From: Massilia sp. 9I
Lineage (GTDB): Bacteria; Pseudomonadota; Gammaproteobacteria; Burkholderiales; Burkholderiaceae_D
DNA length: 64,000 nucleotides
Reading direction: 5' to 3'
Assembly (NCBI RefSeq): GCF_902506415.1
Contig: NZ_LR733275.1
Span: 4,001,856-4,065,855, forward strand
Both the position numbers and the translations under genes were made by a program. Under the pieces are notes generated by a model. That model was not told the DNA's origin. It did not search any database and saw nothing but the letters and a program-made list of their open reading frames with translations. Numbering within the stretch: the stretch's first letter is position 1; every line of letters begins with the position of its first letter. Below are positions 9,130 through 17,913 of this stretch, piece after piece.

Positions 9130-11946
9130 TTAGAAGGCGTAGTCCGCGCGCACCGTGTAGGTGCGGCCGATCGGCTTGGCGACGTTACGTGCGAACACCA
9201 CGCGCGAGCTCAGACGCTGGTTCGACAGCGGCGGATCTTCGTCGAACAGGTTGTTCACACCGGCGCCGATCTTCAGCTGCTTGTTGACCTTCCAGCTGGC
9301 CGACAGGTTGTACACGCTGTACGGGGCGATGCGGTTGAAGAAGGGCTGGCCCGGCTTCTGGGTCGGCAGGGCGTTGGTGTCTTCATAGCTCGACGCGTAC
9401 TGCTGGGTGAGCTGGGCGAAGAACGGACCGTAGGACCAGTTCACGCGCGCCTGGTGCTTCCACTTGAACACGTAGGTGTTCGATGCGGTTGCGCCGGTGG
9501 ACAGGGCGCCATTCTTGCCGACGCTGTCGAACCATTCGCCGCCGGACTCGTTCTGGCCTTCGTACTTGTCGGTGTAGGTGCCGTCCGCCGAGAAGCCGAA
9601 GCGGCCCCAGTTCGAGGTCGGGTACACGTAGTTCAGGCCGATGTCGATGCCTTGGGTACGCAGGCCACCCATGTTCAGGCGGGTCTTGGTGATGTACTGC
9701 AGGCTGCCGTCCGGGTTACGCACGAACAGGTCGCCGTACTTCTGGATGTTGTTGAAGATCGTGTCTTCCGAGACCTGGGCGATGGTGCCGGTCATGTCGA
9801 TCTTCCAGAAGTCGACGGTGGCCACGAAGTTCTTGAACGGCTCGACCACGACACCGACGGTGATGGTCTTCGACTTTTCCGGCTCCAGGTCCGGATTCGC
9901 GCCGGTCAGGGTGGTCAGTCGGGTGTTGCAGACACGGGTCGGATCGAGGTTCAGGCCGGCGTAGCGCGGGTCGGTCGTCACGCTGCCGGTGCCGGTCACG
10001 CCAGGGGTGGCGCTCGGGCACAGCAGCGGGTCATCCCAGTTCGAGGTGGACGGGGTCAGGGTACGCTCGCTGCCGTACAGTTCCGGCAGGGTCGGCGCAC
10101 GGAAGCCCTTGCTCACGGTACCGCGGAACATCAGTTCCTTCATCGGCTGGTAGCGGAAGCTGGCCTTCGGATTGACGGTGCTGCCGAAATCGCTGAAGTG
10201 GTCGGCGCGAACGGCGAAGTTCAGGTTCAGCTGCTTGGTGACCGGCGCATCCAGCTCGGCGTAGGCGCCCATCACGCGGCGCGCGCCGCTCGGATTGCGG
10301 CCCGGGGTGCCCGACACCTTGTAGACCACTTCGTCGCCCAGCATGTTCATGTTCTCTTCGAAGCTCTCGCGGTGCCAGTCGGCGCCGATCGCCAGGCCGA
10401 GGGAGCCGCCCTTGAGGTCCATCAGGCTGCGCGACAGGTTCAGGTCGGCGCCGTAGTAGCGCACATCGGCATTGCGGTACTCCAGACCGTCGGCCGAGAT
10501 GCTCTCGAGGTAGGCCTGGCCGGCCGCGTCCTGCGGGCCGAACGGGTTCAGGGTGCCGTTGGCGACGCCGGCGTACAGGCCCGGGGTGCGCACGAAGTTG
10601 TCCTTGAAGCCGATGTTGCGCTTGCTGTAGGCGTAGGAAGCGCCGACGCGGTAGTCCCAGTTCCCCATCAGGTTGAGCTGGCCTTCGTCCTGCACCACCA
10701 GGCGGTGGTTGACCTGCTCGTCATGGCTGGTGACCGCACCGAGTTCGTCCAGGCTCCAGGTCAGGGCCAGGTCTTCGCCGTTCAGGCCGGCCACGGCCGG
10801 CACGCCGCCGCTGCCGCCCGGGTACCACTTGCTGGCCTTGGTGATCATCAGCGGCTTGCGCGATGCGGTCAGGCGGTCGTAGTCGGTGTTGGCGCCGAAA
10901 GGCTGCGGCGCGTCGGACGCGTCGATATAGGACTTCGACAGGTTCAGTTCGACGGTGAGCACGCCGCCGTCGCCGTGCGCCAGGCTGCCCTTGGTGAACA
11001 GGGTGGCCTGCTGGGCTTCCGGCAGCAGCTCCGGATAATAGGTCGGATCGGTGATGCAGGTCTTGCCGCCGTTGGCGTTGGTGCGGGTCGACGGCACCGT
11101 GGTCTGGACCGCGTACGGGGTCACGCAGCCGGCCGCGAAGTAGGGGTTGCCGGTGATGTTGGCCGTCTTGCCGTTACGGTAGATGGTGTAGTTCGCCGGC
11201 GAGGCCGAGCCGCCCGAAGTATTCGGGGTGAACGGGGTGCCGCCGAGCTGGGCGATCTTGGCCGGGTCGGTGATGTTCGGACGGTCGCGCTGCAGCAGCG
11301 AATCGCGGCGCTGGACGTCGAAGGCGGTGTAGACGTTCCAGCCATCGGTGGCCAGGTCGCCCTTGCCGGCGACGATGCCGGCGCGGCGCTGGGCGCCGCC
11401 GCCCGAGGCTTCCGGCTGCACGGTGCTGGCGCTGGCGGTGACGCCCGTAATCGAGCGCTTGGTGATGAAGTTGACCACGCCGGCGATCGCGTCGGTGCCG
11501 TACAGGGCCGAGGCGCCGTCGCGCAGCACTTCGACGCGTTCGATGGCGGCCATCGGGATGACGTCGACGTTGACCGAGCTGTCGCCCAGCGCTTCGTTGG
11601 CCAGGCGGCGGCCATTGAGCAGGACCAGGGTGCGGTTGGTGTTCAGGCCACGCATGTTGATCATGGTGCCGCTGCCGCCGCCGCCGACCGGCTCGTTGGT
11701 CGAGCCCACGGTGAGGGCCACGGCGACTTCCGACATCGTGGTCAGGCCACGGTTCTGCAGTTCTTCTGCCTTGATGGTGGTGAGGGGGAGGGCGTTCTCG
11801 GAAGCGAGGCGCTTGATCGAGGAACCGGTGACTTCGACGCGCTGCATCGGCGCTTCCTGCGCCGTGGCGGTGTTCATCAAGGTCAGCACTGCGACAGCGA
11901 CTGCCGACATGATGAAGCGCGGTTGTTTGATGCTTTGGTGTTTCAC
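9130..11946 (-). CDS. TonB-dependent outer-membrane receptor, probably for pectin oligosaccharides
   Basis: A 938-residue receptor. It has a signal peptide (about residues 1-29, ending TATAQ), a plug domain at about 45-165 (INMRGLNTNRTLVLLNGRR, then ERVEVLRDGASALYGTDAIAGVVNFITK) and a 22-strand-type barrel ending in the aromatic C terminus YAF. This is the large, oxalobacter/xanthomonad-style receptor class often linked with polysaccharide loci. The start is GTG at 11946 with AGGAGA six bases upstream. Its position between a GH28 enzyme and a FadR regulator, with a promoter matching that of the acetylesterase operon, points to uptake of pectin fragments. Substrate is inferred, family certain. 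Confidence 0.93.
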   Translation of the reverse strand: MKHQSIKQPRFIMSAVAVAVLTLMNTATAQEAPMQRVEVTGSSIKRLASENALPLTTIKAEELQNRGLTTMSEVAVALTVGSTNEPVGGGGSGTMINMRGLNTNRTLVLLNGRRLANEALGDSSVNVDVIPMAAIERVEVLRDGASALYGTDAIAGVVNFITKRSITGVTASASTVQPEASGGGAQRRAGIVAGKGDLATDGWNVYTAFDVQRRDSLLQRDRPNITDPAKIAQLGGTPFTPNTSGGSASPANYTIYRNGKTANITGNPYFAAGCVTPYAVQTTVPSTRTNANGGKTCITDPTYYPELLPEAQQATLFTKGSLAHGDGGVLTVELNLSKSYIDASDAPQPFGANTDYDRLTASRKPLMITKASKWYPGGSGGVPAVAGLNGEDLALTWSLDELGAVTSHDEQVNHRLVVQDEGQLNLMGNWDYRVGASYAYSKRNIGFKDNFVRTPGLYAGVANGTLNPFGPQDAAGQAYLESISADGLEYRNADVRYYGADLNLSRSLMDLKGGSLGLAIGADWHRESFEENMNMLGDEVVYKVSGTPGRNPSGARRVMGAYAELDAPVTKQLNLNFAVRADHFSDFGSTVNPKASFRYQPMKELMFRGTVSKGFRAPTLPELYGSERTLTPSTSNWDDPLLCPSATPGVTGTGSVTTDPRYAGLNLDPTRVCNTRLTTLTGANPDLEPEKSKTITVGVVVEPFKNFVATVDFWKIDMTGTIAQVSEDTIFNNIQKYGDLFVRNPDGSLQYITKTRLNMGGLRTQGIDIGLNYVYPTSNWGRFGFSADGTYTDKYEGQNESGGEWFDSVGKNGALSTGATASNTYVFKWKHQARVNWSYGPFFAQLTQQYASSYEDTNALPTQKPGQPFFNRIAPYSVYNLSASWKVNKQLKIGAGVNNLFDEDPPLSNQRLSSRVVFARNVAKPIGRTYTVRADYAF

Positions 11947-12091
11947 TGCATGTCTCCTGCTTTGAATCGTCGATTGCGTCCGGTGTAAACCCTGGATCGC
12001 GCGAGTGATGCCAATGCACGGCTGTCGTTTCCGGCAGCCGAGTCATTCAGCAGCGCCATGAAGGATATTCAGCAGGTGATTGGTTCGTTGG

Positions 12092-12122
12092 CGATTCTAC
12101 TTTGGTCTGACCGCTTTCGCAA
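12092..12122 (-). promoter_or_regulatory. Receptor promoter with an embedded GGTCAGACC operator
   Basis: On the minus strand, -35 TTGCGA, a 17-base spacer and -10 TAGAAT. The spacer contains GGTCAGACC, a GGTCnGACC core like that bound by FadR-family regulators. The part at 12092-12112 matches 18653-18673 before the acetylesterase gene at 19 of 21 bases, including the -10 hexamer. This supports co-regulation by the pectin-region FadR proteins. Confidence 0.6.
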
Positions 12123-12164
12123 TCTGGACTTGCCACTTAATTTCTGCAATGTCAATACATCATG

Positions 12165-12181
12165 AATTGGTTGGGCCAATT
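12165..12181. promoter_or_regulatory. 17-bp FadR-type dyad upstream of the receptor promoter
   Basis: A perfect inverted repeat, AATTGG-N5-CCAATT. It matches 15 of 17 bases of the site at 13059-13075 beside the FadR 1 promoter, read on the minus strand. It lies about 43 bases upstream of the receptor -35 element. The likely ligand is the FadR-family protein encoded next to it (12287-12985). Confidence 0.5.
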
Positions 12182-12286
12182 ATGGATAAAGCAATATTGT
12201 TGCGCACGCCATCGCGATGGTGAAACGAGCGGTTATGGCTTGCGGGAGGGGAGGGGGAAGCCGGGCCAAGGGCCCGGCCGGATCGA

Positions 12287-12985
12287 TCAGCCGCGCGAGA
12301 AGGTGCGGGTGACGCGGTCGAGGTGGGCGCGCATGGCGGTGCGGGCGCCGGCCACGTCGTGCGAGGCGATGGCGGCGAAGATGTTGCGGTGGTCGAGCAG
12401 GGTCTGCTGGCGCAGTTCCTCGGTCTGGAAGTGCTCCTTCAGCTTGTGCCAGAGCGAGCCGCGCTGGCTCCACAGGTATTCGATCACGCCGACCATCGCG
12501 CTGTTGCCGGTGGCGCGCGCGATCGCCAGGTGGAAGTTGCGGTCGGCCGACTCGTTGCCGCTGCGTTCCTCGTGGTGCTGCTCCATCTCTTCGACCGCGC
12601 GCAGGATGGCGTCGATGGCCGAATCGCTGGCATGCTTGGCCGCCAGCGCCGCGACCTCCACTTCGATCAGGCGGCGCGCCGCCAGCACTTCGAAGGGACC
12701 GGGGCCGGCGGTGGGCACCTCGGCCTGCGGAGTGGCCTGTTCGCTGACGTAGACCCCGGAGCCGCCGCGCACTTCGACCGTGCCGCCCAGTTCCAGGGCG
12801 ATCAGGGCTTCGCGCAGCGAGGTGCGGCTGACGCCAAGCTTGGTCGCGAGCTCGCGTTCGGCCGGCAGGCGCTCGCCCGGGCGGATGTTCTCGGCGCGGA
12901 TCAGCTCCTCGATCCTGGCCGATACCACCCGGTACAAGCGCGGCTCGTTGGCGCCGTTGTCGTTCAGCGCAGCGTTTTTCTTCAT
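12287..12985 (-). CDS. FadR-subfamily GntR regulator 1 (pectin locus)
   Basis: A 232-residue regulator. A GntR winged helix-turn-helix spans about residues 17-82 (RPGERLPAERELATKLGVSRTSLREALIALE, wing GGSGVYV). An all-helical FCD ligand-binding domain spans about 95-225, with metal- or ligand-binding histidines in FHLAIARATGN and LLDHRNIFAAI. FCD regulators commonly sense sugar acids. It lies directly upstream of the receptor gene on the same strand, with its own promoter flanked by dyads of the same type as those near the receptor and acetylesterase, so it probably represses these pectin genes and itself until a uronate-type ligand binds. Ligand inferred. Confidence 0.9.
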   Translation of the reverse strand: MKKNAALNDNGANEPRLYRVVSARIEELIRAENIRPGERLPAERELATKLGVSRTSLREALIALELGGTVEVRGGSGVYVSEQATPQAEVPTAGPGPFEVLAARRLIEVEVAALAAKHASDSAIDAILRAVEEMEQHHEERSGNESADRNFHLAIARATGNSAMVGVIEYLWSQRGSLWHKLKEHFQTEELRQQTLLDHRNIFAAIASHDVAGARTAMRAHLDRVTRTFSRG

Positions 12986-13004
12986 CGATGGTCCGTCGTG
13001 GATA

Positions 13005-13075
13005 ATTGGTGGCCAATGCCAAAACTAAGGAATCTTAGTTTGGTACTGGTAATGTTGCAAGTGGACCAACCAATT
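13005..13075 (-). promoter_or_regulatory. FadR 1 promoter with flanking dyads
   Basis: On the minus strand, -35 TTGCAA (13055-13060), a 17-base spacer and -10 TAAGAT (13032-13037). A FadR-type 17-mer (AATTGG TTGGT CCACTT) abuts the -35 at 13059-13075. A second dyad, CCAAAACTAAG-GAAT-CTTAGTTTGG (13019-13043), covers the -10. A third, ATTGG-TGG-CCAAT, lies at 13005-13017 between promoter and start codon. The arrangement suggests autorepression. Confidence 0.5.
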
Positions 13076-13093
13076 ATATGACAACGGACGTGT

Positions 13094-14305
13094 TCAGGGC
13101 TGTTGCGTAACGGTCATCGCGATGCTGAAGTCGTTGCTACCGCCATTGCCGACCTTGATGCCCGCCCGTTCACCGAGCTGCGTCAGTAGCCGGGGTTCGC
13201 TGATCAGGTTCGAACCTTTGAAGAGCTTGCCGTCCAGCCAGACCTGGTCCGGCGCATTGCCCGGCCGGACGGTCATCTCGACGCGCCATTCGCCGGAGGC
13301 TACTGCGAACTGTTGTCCGGCCGCCGTCAGGATGCGCGGCATCACCCTCTTGTCCTCTTGCTTGAGGAAGGAATCTGCCTTCAGCGTGATGTCCGGTGCG
13401 CTCACCGTCGTCAGGGCCAGTTCGATCGAATACCGGGGCGCAGCCGTGGACGCGGCCTGCTCGGCGCGTGCACCAAGCGTGGCGGCGAACGCCCCCGTGG
13501 CCAGCAGGGCGAGGATGCAGCGGCCGGCGGCGCGGCGAAGGATTCCGGGTGGGGTGTGCTGCAGACTCATGATGCGCTCCTTGGTAGGGTGGGGAGATTG
13601 CCAGTGACAGTGCAGGCCGGCGCGGGGGACGCCGGTATGGGACTTGAGCAGGGCTTCGGCATAGCTGCGGCGCTGGCCCGGATGGCGTAGCATGACGGCG
13701 GCGTCGCAGGCAAGTTCCTGGTCCTGGCGGAAGCGCCGTGCGCCGAAGTAAACCAGCGGATTGAACCAGAACACGCACTGGAATAGGGCTGCCAGCAGGT
13801 TTGCATGCAGGTCGCCGCGGGCGATGTGGGCCCCTTCATGGGCGATCACGAGGGCCTGCTCGGCGGGCGAATAACGCGCCGAGAAATCCTGCGGCAGGAC
13901 GATCCGCGGGCGCAGCAGCCCAAGCGACGCCGGGCCGGCAATGCCGGCATCGGCCTGGCGCAAAAAGGCACGCTGTTCGATGGCGAACCAGAGCGCAGTG
14001 AGCACCAGGCCGCCGACCCAGACGAGCAGCAGCGTATCGGCCTGGCCGGCTGACGGAGGTGTCGTCGCCTGGGCGGCCAGCGCCTGTACCGGGCGCAGCA
14101 CCTGCACCGATTGCATGATCGCGGCAGGACGGCCCGGCAGCACGCTGGCCGCTACGACGATCGGCACCAGCAGCCAGGCCTGGTAGGCGAGGGCGGCGCC
14201 GGCCCAGCGCAGCAGCGGCCGGCGCACGGCCAGCAGGACGAGGATCGCCAGGCTGGCGAACAGCGCAGCGCGTAGCACAAGCGGCATCAGTTCACTTGCC
14301 ATCAT
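13094..14305 (-). CDS. M56-family (BlaR1-like) membrane metallopeptidase
   Basis: A 403-residue protein. N-terminal membrane segments (about residues 8-22, 36-55 and 92-110) surround a cytoplasmic zinc peptidase with the motif HEGAHIARGD (about residues 155-164) and the third-ligand region DQELACDAAVM. A further hydrophobic segment follows at about residue 262. The C-terminal part (about 285-403) is not a penicillin-binding sensor. It is a small beta-rich domain with an ISEPRLLTQLGERAGIKVGN stretch resembling secretin-type repeats. In the BlaR1 pathway the peptidase inactivates the paired repressor, and the blaI-type gene directly upstream overlaps this gene by 14 bases. The signal sensed is unknown and no beta-lactamase gene is nearby. 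Confidence 0.85.
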   Translation of the reverse strand: MMASELMPLVLRAALFASLAILVLLAVRRPLLRWAGAALAYQAWLLVPIVVAASVLPGRPAAIMQSVQVLRPVQALAAQATTPPSAGQADTLLLVWVGGLVLTALWFAIEQRAFLRQADAGIAGPASLGLLRPRIVLPQDFSARYSPAEQALVIAHEGAHIARGDLHANLLAALFQCVFWFNPLVYFGARRFRQDQELACDAAVMLRHPGQRRSYAEALLKSHTGVPRAGLHCHWQSPHPTKERIMSLQHTPPGILRRAAGRCILALLATGAFAATLGARAEQAASTAAPRYSIELALTTVSAPDITLKADSFLKQEDKRVMPRILTAAGQQFAVASGEWRVEMTVRPGNAPDQVWLDGKLFKGSNLISEPRLLTQLGERAGIKVGNGGSNDFSIAMTVTQQP

Positions 14306-14681
14306 CGAGCTCGTCGATCAGCTTGCGCAGTTCCTTCAGATCCGACTGGGACAGCTTCTTCTGACTGCCGAAGTGCGCGACCAGCGGCGCGATGCGGCCG
14401 CCGAACAGGCGCTGCACCAGGCTCTCGCTTTCGCGCGCCAGCCAGGCTTCGCGCGGCAGGATGGCTGTGTAGAGGAAGCGCCGCCCATCCTTCTCGGCGG
14501 CGATGGCGCCTTTCTTGAGCAGGCGGTTGAGGAGGGTCTTGACGGTGGCGGTCTGCCAGTGCTGGCTCTCATGCAGGGCGACGACGACCTGCTCGGCCAC
14601 CACCGGACCGGGGGCGCGCCACAGCACTTCCATCACGTGCGACTCGGCGTCGCTGATGTTGATCGTTGGGGTATTCGACAT
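14292..14681 (-). CDS. BlaI/MecI/CopY-family transcriptional repressor
   Basis: A 129-residue repressor. A winged helix-turn-helix occupies about residues 8-80 (AESHVMEVLWRAPGPVVAEQVV, then TATVKTLLNRLLKKGAI and the GRRFLYTA wing). A C-terminal dimerisation helix region contains the VQRLFGG segment typical of the family. It overlaps the M56 peptidase gene by 14 bases on the same strand, the usual repressor-sensor pairing. Two TTACA-N2-TGTAA dyads directly upstream are textbook binding sites, so the pair is probably autoregulated. The regulon beyond itself is unknown. Confidence 0.93.
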   Translation of the reverse strand: MSNTPTINISDAESHVMEVLWRAPGPVVAEQVVVALHESQHWQTATVKTLLNRLLKKGAIAAEKDGRRFLYTAILPREAWLARESESLVQRLFGGRIAPLVAHFGSQKKLSQSDLKELRKLIDELDDGK

Positions 14682-14692
14682 GACAGTACCAT

Positions 14693-14729
14693 TTACAGTT
14701 GTAATCTGAATTAATGATTACATCTGTAA
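14693..14729. promoter_or_regulatory. Tandem BlaI operators
   Basis: Two perfect dyads, TTACA-GT-TGTAA at 14693-14704 and TTACA-TC-TGTAA at 14718-14729, lie with centres 25 bp apart and 11 bases upstream of the repressor start codon. They match the TACA-N2-TGTA core recognised by BlaI/MecI repressors, so autoregulation of the blaI-M56 operon is very likely. Confidence 0.75.
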
Positions 14730-14757
14730 ACGGTAGTGTCAAGCCTTCATGCGTGTA

Positions 14758-17700
14758 TCAAGGCTGAGGATTCCAGCCGCGGCCCGCGAACACGGCGGCG
14801 CGGCTGGTCAGGCGCGCGGCCGCCTCGCGCTCCAGCAGGAAGCCGCCGTAGCCGCGCGGCTGGCCGTCTTCCGACTTGTTCCCGTATTCGCTCCAGCCGC
14901 CCTGGACCGGGTTTGGGACCGGCTTGCGGTACCAGGCGTCCGGGGCGATGTGTGGGCCGACGCTGCATTCGATGAAGGCCACCTTGTCCCAGGTGTTGGC
15001 GGTGCCCGGCGAGCGTGCGAAATAGGTGGCGCCATCCGGCGGCAGGTTCCCGAGTGGACCCGGACCGCGCGTGATGCGTGAGCGCAGGAACACGAAGCCC
15101 GGATCGTCCCGGCCCATGGTGCGCGCCTGCACGATGTAGCCGCCGCTGGCCGGGTTGGCGCTGTCGCCGACGGTGCGCAGTTCGCTCTCTTCGAACAGGG
15201 CCGCATGGTTGTTCCCCCACACGAAATCGACGTTACCCTCGATGAGCGATTTGTAGAACCAGGCGTAGCCCCAGAGCTGCAGCGTGTCCTGCTCGCTCTT
15301 GAAGTGCGCGTTGCGCACCTGCAGGCGGCCCTGGTCGCTGGCGAAGAAGATCGTCTCGGCCTGGGCCGAATGGCCGTCGCTGCGGCGGGTGCTGTTGTGC
15401 AGGGCGATGTCGCGGATCTCCAGCAGGTCACTGCCCTGGGCCAGGAACTGGGCGCGGCCGCCGCCGATGCCCGCACTGCCAGGCAGCTGCGCCGTGCCCG
15501 AGCCCGGGTTGCGCGTCTCGCTGTTCGCGGCGCGGATGATGGTGGCGTCAACGCTCTGGCCGCGCAGGGTCACCTTGTCCTTGTCGCCCAGGTACAGCAG
15601 TTCGGGATAGACGCCGTCTCGCACGTTGACGGTGATCGCTTTATCACGCGGCAGCGACATCGCGTAATCGAGCGCGCCCTGCACGGTGCGGAAGTCGGCG
15701 CGGCCAGTTGCGTCCACGGTCACGCTGTCGCCGACCGGCGTGTAGGGCGTGGTGCGGAAGGACCAACGCGCGCCCTTGAAGCCACTCGCGCGTACCAGTC
15801 CGGCATCGACCACGGCCTCGTAGTCGACGCCATATTCCAGTGCCTGGGGCAGGCGCACGCGCACTTCCTTGCCATCCACCGTGATCGAAGGCTGGCGCAC
15901 CAGGCGCTGGCGTCCCTGGGCTCCGAAGGCGAGTACGCCTTCGCCGGGACGCACGACGGCTACCAGCGCATTGTCGCGCTTGCGGTAGACGCGCACGCTG
16001 CCCTGGCCGCTCAGCACCGGAGCGTCCACGAACACGAGACGCAGCGGGGTGTCGGGCGGCACGCCGCGTTCGCCGTTGGCCGGATTGGCCGAGCCGGGCA
16101 GGGTGGTAGTGGCCGGCGCGGCGAAGGGCGCGCCGACGTCCACTGTGAAGATCGCCTGCGCCCATGGATCGTCCAGACTGCGCACGGTCACGGTGGTGCG
16201 GCCTGCTTTCAGGGGAGTCACGCGCAGGACGCCGTCGTTCGCGTCAGCCGTGGCGACGCTTGGATCAGCCGCTTCGGCGGCAAGGCGCGTGGCGCCGCCC
16301 ACGCGCACGGCCTGGGGCGTATCGCCGGCCTGCAGTACAAGGCGGTCGACCAGGTGCGGGGTCACGCGCTCGGGCTGGCCGGCGGGACCGCCGCGCAGGT
16401 CAAGCAGGCGGCTGGCGCCGGCGTCCCAGGAGACCGGCTGCACCGCGGGCATCGCTGCGGCAACCAGCCAGGTGGCCCGTTCGCCATCGACCAGCACGTG
16501 CAGCATATTGCCCTGCGGCCCAGGCTCGGCAGAGTAGCGCAGCGTCAGCGGGCCCGGCGGCGGCGCATTGCGGCGCACCTGCTTGATGCGCTTGATCTCG
16601 CCGCCGCGCGATTCCAGCAGCTCCACCACGATCATCTTGCCGTCGTCGGACAGCTGCAGGCTCGCGCCCTGCCAGTCGCCATTGGCGTCCTGGCGTGCAC
16701 GCAGCACGAACGGGGCGCCGGGGCTGGGCACGAAGCGGGCCTCGGCGAAGCCGTCCGCCAGCATTGGCAGGGCGCGCGGGCCGGCATTCTCGCGCACGTG
16801 GCCGGGTACCTCGGCGGCCGGCAGCGGTGTGTAGCTGTAAGGTACGCGCCAGCCGACCGCGCCGCCGTAGGGGCAGTCCTTCATGGGCGCGCCGTTCAGC
16901 AGCGAGCCGCTGTCCACGAACACGCCCGGGCTCGAGGCCGGGTCGCGCACGATCTGGGCGCAGTTGTCCGCGCCAAGGATGTCGAAGGCATTCGCATCCG
17001 AGATGATGTGCGAGGCATGGGCCGCGCCGATGCTGTAGTGGTGGTCGTAGACCGGACGCTTGCGGTCGCCCACGTAGTAGTTGTTCAGCACGTGCACCTG
17101 GCCGTAGCGCACGCGCGGGGCGCGTTCGGCGATGTCCTCGAACAGGTTGCCCTTGAGCGTGATGCGCAGGTGCGACTGGTCGCCGGTGGCGTGGTCGCTC
17201 GAGCCGATCAGCATGTTCTTCTCGTGCTGCGCGAAGCGGTTGTAGGTGACGCTGACGAAGTCCGCGGCCTGGTTGATGTCGAGCGCGCCGTCGTGGCACT
17301 GCTTGAGCATGCCGTTCTCCACCGGCTGCCTGTCGTCGGTGTCCGGCGCATCGGTGAAGCTGTTGTGGTCGATCCAGACATGGTGCGAGCCGGAGACCAG
17401 GATGCCGTCGACGGACGAGTTCCAGTTGCCCTTCGCGCCATCCTTCGGATCCCAGCGCGGACCGACATCGCAGGGATTGCGGATCGCCAGGTTGCGGATC
17501 ACCACTTGCGAGACATTCGCCACCGCCAGTGAGCCGTTGACGAAGCCGGCGCCCGGCGCCACGCCGATCAGGGTGGTGTTCGAAGGAATGCGCACGGTGC
17601 CGCGCTGCGCCTGGTCCTCGGTATCGCGGAAGGCGCGGCCTTCGCTCATGTCGATGCTGGCCGCGATCCGCACGATGCGCGCCGGCGCAGGCGCCGTCAG

Positions 17701-17913
17701 CGCAGCCAGCAGCTGGGCGCGGTCGCGCACGGTGTAGACGTGCTCAGGACTTGCGAGGGCGCCGCCGCGGGTGCCGCCGCCCGAGGCGGCCCAGCCATCG
17801 GAAGGGGCATGCTGGCGCTCGGCCAGGGCACCGGTGGTGAGGACCGGCGTGGCTACGGCAGCGGCGCTGGCCAATGCGAGTGCGATCGCGACCGTCATGC
17901 GGGAGGCGCTCAT
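14758..17913 (-). CDS. Secreted pectate lyase (PL1)-pectin methylesterase (CE8) fusion
   Basis: A 1051-residue exported protein with a signal peptide (about residues 1-22). The PL1 pectate lyase domain (about 45-390) has the signatures WIDH (about 180-183) and RAPRVR (about 262-267), which bind calcium and polygalacturonate. A linker holds a bacterial Ig-like domain (about 525-595) and a second Ig-like/SbsA-type domain (about 600-720). The CE8 pectin methylesterase (about 725-1051) has QDTL (about 875) and the catalytic aspartate region DFVWG (about 896). One chain can thus remove methyl groups and cleave the demethylated backbone by beta-elimination. The start is the ATG in an ATGA overlap with the acetylesterase stop, showing translational coupling. 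Each activity usually sits on its own protein. Confidence 0.92.
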   Translation of the reverse strand: MSASRMTVAIALALASAAAVATPVLTTGALAERQHAPSDGWAASGGGTRGGALASPEHVYTVRDRAQLLAALTAPAPARIVRIAASIDMSEGRAFRDTEDQAQRGTVRIPSNTTLIGVAPGAGFVNGSLAVANVSQVVIRNLAIRNPCDVGPRWDPKDGAKGNWNSSVDGILVSGSHHVWIDHNSFTDAPDTDDRQPVENGMLKQCHDGALDINQAADFVSVTYNRFAQHEKNMLIGSSDHATGDQSHLRITLKGNLFEDIAERAPRVRYGQVHVLNNYYVGDRKRPVYDHHYSIGAAHASHIISDANAFDILGADNCAQIVRDPASSPGVFVDSGSLLNGAPMKDCPYGGAVGWRVPYSYTPLPAAEVPGHVRENAGPRALPMLADGFAEARFVPSPGAPFVLRARQDANGDWQGASLQLSDDGKMIVVELLESRGGEIKRIKQVRRNAPPPGPLTLRYSAEPGPQGNMLHVLVDGERATWLVAAAMPAVQPVSWDAGASRLLDLRGGPAGQPERVTPHLVDRLVLQAGDTPQAVRVGGATRLAAEAADPSVATADANDGVLRVTPLKAGRTTVTVRSLDDPWAQAIFTVDVGAPFAAPATTTLPGSANPANGERGVPPDTPLRLVFVDAPVLSGQGSVRVYRKRDNALVAVVRPGEGVLAFGAQGRQRLVRQPSITVDGKEVRVRLPQALEYGVDYEAVVDAGLVRASGFKGARWSFRTTPYTPVGDSVTVDATGRADFRTVQGALDYAMSLPRDKAITVNVRDGVYPELLYLGDKDKVTLRGQSVDATIIRAANSETRNPGSGTAQLPGSAGIGGGRAQFLAQGSDLLEIRDIALHNSTRRSDGHSAQAETIFFASDQGRLQVRNAHFKSEQDTLQLWGYAWFYKSLIEGNVDFVWGNNHAALFEESELRTVGDSANPASGGYIVQARTMGRDDPGFVFLRSRITRGPGPLGNLPPDGATYFARSPGTANTWDKVAFIECSVGPHIAPDAWYRKPVPNPVQGGWSEYGNKSEDGQPRGYGGFLLEREAAARLTSRAAVFAGRGWNPQP

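Larger units (their letters stand above)
11947..12286. other. Gene-free control region upstream of the TonB receptor
   Basis: About 340 bp without a credible gene lie between the receptor start and the end of FadR regulator 1. The segment carries a receptor promoter (12092-12122) and, further upstream, a 17-bp FadR-type dyad (12165-12181). The remaining leader, about 140 bases before the receptor start, shows no feature I can name. Confidence 0.6.

Noticed and set aside
9454..11988. Very long open frame opposite the TonB receptor
   Set aside because: Antisense shadow of the receptor; low-complexity Ala/Val/Gly/Arg composition and no domain.
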